Below are positions 6,554 through 8,050 of a stretch of 8,050 bases of DNA, piece by piece. Positions within the stretch are counted from its first letter, which is position 1. The number at the start of each line of letters is the position of its first letter. The stretch covers positions 1-8,050 of the forward strand of contig JBFHFJ010000146.1 in the NCBI GenBank assembly GCA_041583655.1. The letters are read 5' to 3'. The notes under the pieces were generated by a model, which saw nothing but the letters and a program-made list of their open reading frames with translations, searched no databases and was not told the origin of the DNA. The position numbers were made by a program, and so were the translations under genes. This DNA comes from Haliea sp041583655. Lineage in GTDB: Bacteria; Pseudomonadota; Gammaproteobacteria; Pseudomonadales; Halieaceae.

Positions 6554-7330
6554 CTAGAACACCAACAGTGTCTGTTCGATGCCGCTTTCCAGAAAGCGTC
6601 GCAGGGCGGCGAGAAAGGCCGGCAGCCCCAGCAACATGAAAACGAAACCGACCAGGATGGTCACCGGGAAACCGACGGCAAAAATGTTCAGCTGGGGAGC
6701 GGCGCGGGTGATAACGCCGAATGCAATATTGGTCATCAGCACCGCTGTCAGTGCCGGCAGGGCGAGGACCAGGGCGCTGGCAAATATCCCGCCCCCGAGA
6801 CCGGCAATGTTGGCGAAGGTGCCGGTATCGAAACCGGGCTGCCCCGGCGGCATCAGGATAAAGCTGTCCCCCAGCGCCGCCAGCAGCATGAGGTGGCCAT
6901 CAATGGCCAGAAACAGCAGGGTCGCGAGAATGACATTGAGCTGGCTCACCACCGGCACCTGCACCCCGTTCTGGGGGTCGACGGACATGGCAAAGCCGAG
7001 ACCCATGCTCATGGCCAGGGTTTCACCGGCCACTACCACCGCCGCGAACACCATCTGCATGATGAAGCCCATGGCCGCACCGATAATCACTTCGCGCCCG
7101 GCGAGCATGATGCCCTCACCACTGAGCACGTCGACCGCGGGCGCCGCTGGCTGCAGCGGCACGATCAACACCGCGATCATGACCGCCAGCAGGACCCGGA
7201 CCCGCACCGTGATATTGGGCGCGCTGAATACCGGCGCAGTCAGCAACAGCGCCGAAACCCGCAGGAAGGGCCAGTAGTACATCTGCATGGCCGCAAGCAG
7301 CTGATCCGCGTCGACCGGCAACCCGTTCAT
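6554..7330 (-). CDS. fliR: FliR, flagellar export gate protein
   Basis: FliR is a polytopic inner-membrane protein that completes the FliP-FliQ-FliR gate through which rod, hook and filament proteins leave the cytoplasm. The 258-residue product matches the family length. Recognisable conserved stretches include MYYWPFLRVSALLLTAPVFS near the N-terminus (residues about 17-36), SVDPQNG in the middle, and ITRAAPQLNIFAVGFPV in the C-terminal third. Several long hydrophobic segments are consistent with a multi-helix membrane protein. The ATG overlaps the fliQ stop by 4 nt (ATGA) and no strong Shine-Dalgarno sequence precedes it, so coupling to fliQ is likely. The TAG stop abuts the flhB ATG with no gap. 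Some lineages carry a fused FliR-FlhB protein. Here the two are separate but touching genes. Confidence 0.97.
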   Translation of the reverse strand: MNGLPVDADQLLAAMQMYYWPFLRVSALLLTAPVFSAPNITVRVRVLLAVMIAVLIVPLQPAAPAVDVLSGEGIMLAGREVIIGAAMGFIMQMVFAAVVVAGETLAMSMGLGFAMSVDPQNGVQVPVVSQLNVILATLLFLAIDGHLMLLAALGDSFILMPPGQPGFDTGTFANIAGLGGGIFASALVLALPALTAVLMTNIAFGVITRAAPQLNIFAVGFPVTILVGFVFMLLGLPAFLAALRRFLESGIEQTLLVF

Positions 7331-7596
7331 CCCAGCATTCCCGGAATATCCGCAAACAGGCGCTGGGTAAAGGTGACTATGAGCTGCAGCATCCAGGGAC
7401 CGGCGACCAGCAGCGCGATGACCAGCACCATGAGCTTGGGAATGAAACTGAGGGTCATTTCCTGGATCTGGGTCGCGGCCTGGAAAATACCGATGAGGAG
7501 GCCCACCGCCAGCGCGGACATGAGCAGGGGCGCGGCCAGCAGCACCGCCAGCCAGAGTGCATCCATGCCCACGTCGAGAACCATCTCCGGCGTCAT
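7327..7596 (-). CDS. fliQ: FliQ, flagellar export gate protein
   Basis: FliQ is a small two-helix inner-membrane protein that packs around the FliP-FliR core of the flagellar export gate. The 89-residue product has the usual family length. It shows two hydrophobic segments at about residues 14-40 and 54-78. Between them is the conserved AATQIQEMTLSFIPK loop, which is diagnostic of FliQ. The ATG start at 7596 is preceded by a strong AGGAGGT site (7606-7600), with GGAGG 4 nt from the start. The TGA stop overlaps the fliR ATG as ATGA, so fliR translation is probably coupled to fliQ. The size and loop sequence leave no realistic alternative apart from the homologous virulence-secretion SctS family, and the flagellar neighbours exclude that. 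Confidence 0.97.
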   Translation of the reverse strand: MTPEMVLDVGMDALWLAVLLAAPLLMSALAVGLLIGIFQAATQIQEMTLSFIPKLMVLVIALLVAGPWMLQLIVTFTQRLFADIPGMLG

Positions 7597-7599
7597 CCT

Positions 7600-7606
7600 A
7601 CCTCCT
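7600..7606 (-). promoter_or_regulatory. Ribosome binding site of fliQ overlapping the fliP stop
   Basis: AGGAGGT on the minus strand is a near-perfect Shine-Dalgarno sequence. Its first bases belong to the fliP TAG stop codon. The GGAGG core lies 4 nt before the fliQ ATG, which fixes that start and suggests a ribosome finishing fliP can reload directly on fliQ. Confidence 0.8.
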
Positions 7607-8050
7607 AGACGACAAAACTGTTGACCAGGGTCGACGCCACCAGGGTCCAGCCGTCAATCAGGACAAACAGCATGAGCTTGAACGGCAGGGACACCAGCAT
7701 GGGTGACAGCATCATCATGCCCATGGACATCAACACCGAGGCCACCACCAGGTCGATGATGAGAAAGGGCACGAACAGCAGAAAACCGATCTGGAACGCC
7801 GTCTTCAGTTCGCTGGTCAGGAACGACGGCAACAGGACCACCATCGGCACGTCATCCGGCGTCTGGAAGGCGTCGTAGCCCCCCAGCTCCGCGAACAGCA
7901 GCAGATCGTTCTCCCGGGTCTGGCCGAACATGAATTCCCGGAAGGGCGCCCGCGCGGCCGCGAGGGCCTGCTCGAAGTCCAGGGTCTCGTTCATGTAGGG
8001 GAGCAATGCGTCCCGATAGGCCAGTTCCAGCACCGGCGCCATGATGAACA
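7605..8050 (-). CDS. fliP: FliP, flagellar export gate protein (partial, 5' end beyond window)
   Basis: FliP is an inner-membrane protein that, with FliQ and FliR, builds the core export gate of the flagellar type III secretion system. The window holds the C-terminal 147 residues, ending in a TAG stop at 7607-7605. The frame stays open to the right edge, so the Met at 8042 is internal: the residues before it (F-I then MAPVLE) continue the conserved FliP sequence. Visible family hallmarks are FMFGQTREND, the LLPSFLTSELKTAFQIGF stretch, the hydrophobic PFLIIDLVVASVLMSMGMMM segment and the FKLMLFVLIDGW segment near the end. These cover the last membrane helices. The signal peptide and N-terminal helices lie outside the window. 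fliQ follows after 8 nt, and its ribosome binding site overlaps this stop codon. The identification is very secure. Confidence 0.97.
   Translation of the reverse strand, partial: FIMAPVLELAYRDALLPYMNETLDFEQALAAARAPFREFMFGQTRENDLLLFAELGGYDAFQTPDDVPMVVLLPSFLTSELKTAFQIGFLLFVPFLIIDLVVASVLMSMGMMMLSPMLVSLPFKLMLFVLIDGWTLVASTLVNSFVV

Noticed and set aside
6781..6796. GG-N10-GC arrangement inside fliR resembling a sigma-54 site
   Set aside because: It has four mismatches at specified positions. Such cores occur by chance in GC-rich DNA.
6305..7624. Plus-strand open frame of 439 codons opposite flhB, fliR and fliQ
   Set aside because: Its His/Gln/Arg-rich, repetitive composition is the typical mirror of hydrophobic membrane-protein codons on the other strand. 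No domain or ribosome binding site supports it.
1..8050. A novel defence, mobile or biosynthetic system
   Set aside because: Every stretch longer than 25 nt is accounted for by recognised flagellar genes in a conserved order. No transposase, integrase, toxin, CRISPR repeat or unknown gene was found.

Overview
The window is one uninterrupted block of a bacterial flagellar gene cluster. Every gene lies on the minus strand, so transcription runs from the right edge to the left edge. In that order the genes are fliP (5' end off the window), fliQ, fliR, flhB, flhA, flhF, flhG (fleN), fliA and motC (3' end off the window). The order fliPQR-flhBA-flhF-flhG-fliA, the protein sequences and the GC-rich coding DNA point to a polarly flagellated gammaproteobacterium, broadly Pseudomonas-like or a marine relative. 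I cannot name a genus from sequence alone.

Right part (about 8050 to 3292): fliP, fliQ, fliR, flhB and flhA encode the membrane export gate of the flagellar type III secretion apparatus. FliP, FliQ and FliR form the gate complex, FlhB is the self-cleaving substrate-specificity switch, and FlhA provides the cytoplasmic nonameric ring. Left part (about 3286 to 1): flhF and flhG encode the SRP-type GTPase and MinD-type ATPase that set flagellar position and number. fliA encodes sigma-28, which switches on late flagellar genes. motC encodes a MotA-type stator subunit.

The genes are packed tightly: 8 nt gap, 4 nt overlap, 0 nt, 11 nt overlap, 5, 22, 2 and 10 nt gaps. This implies one operon with extensive translational coupling. 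No terminator, RNA gene, insertion sequence, CRISPR array or non-coding stretch above 25 nt was seen. The main operon promoter must lie beyond the right edge.

No previously undescribed system is evident. The points worth a second look are: a good sigma-54 (-24/-12) promoter match inside the 3' part of flhA, pointing at flhF and lying in a run of atypical codons; the direct fliA-motC junction, without the cheYZAB genes that separate them in Pseudomonas; an FlhG with no room for the N-terminal FlhF-activating motif; and a short tandem repeat in the FlhF linker.
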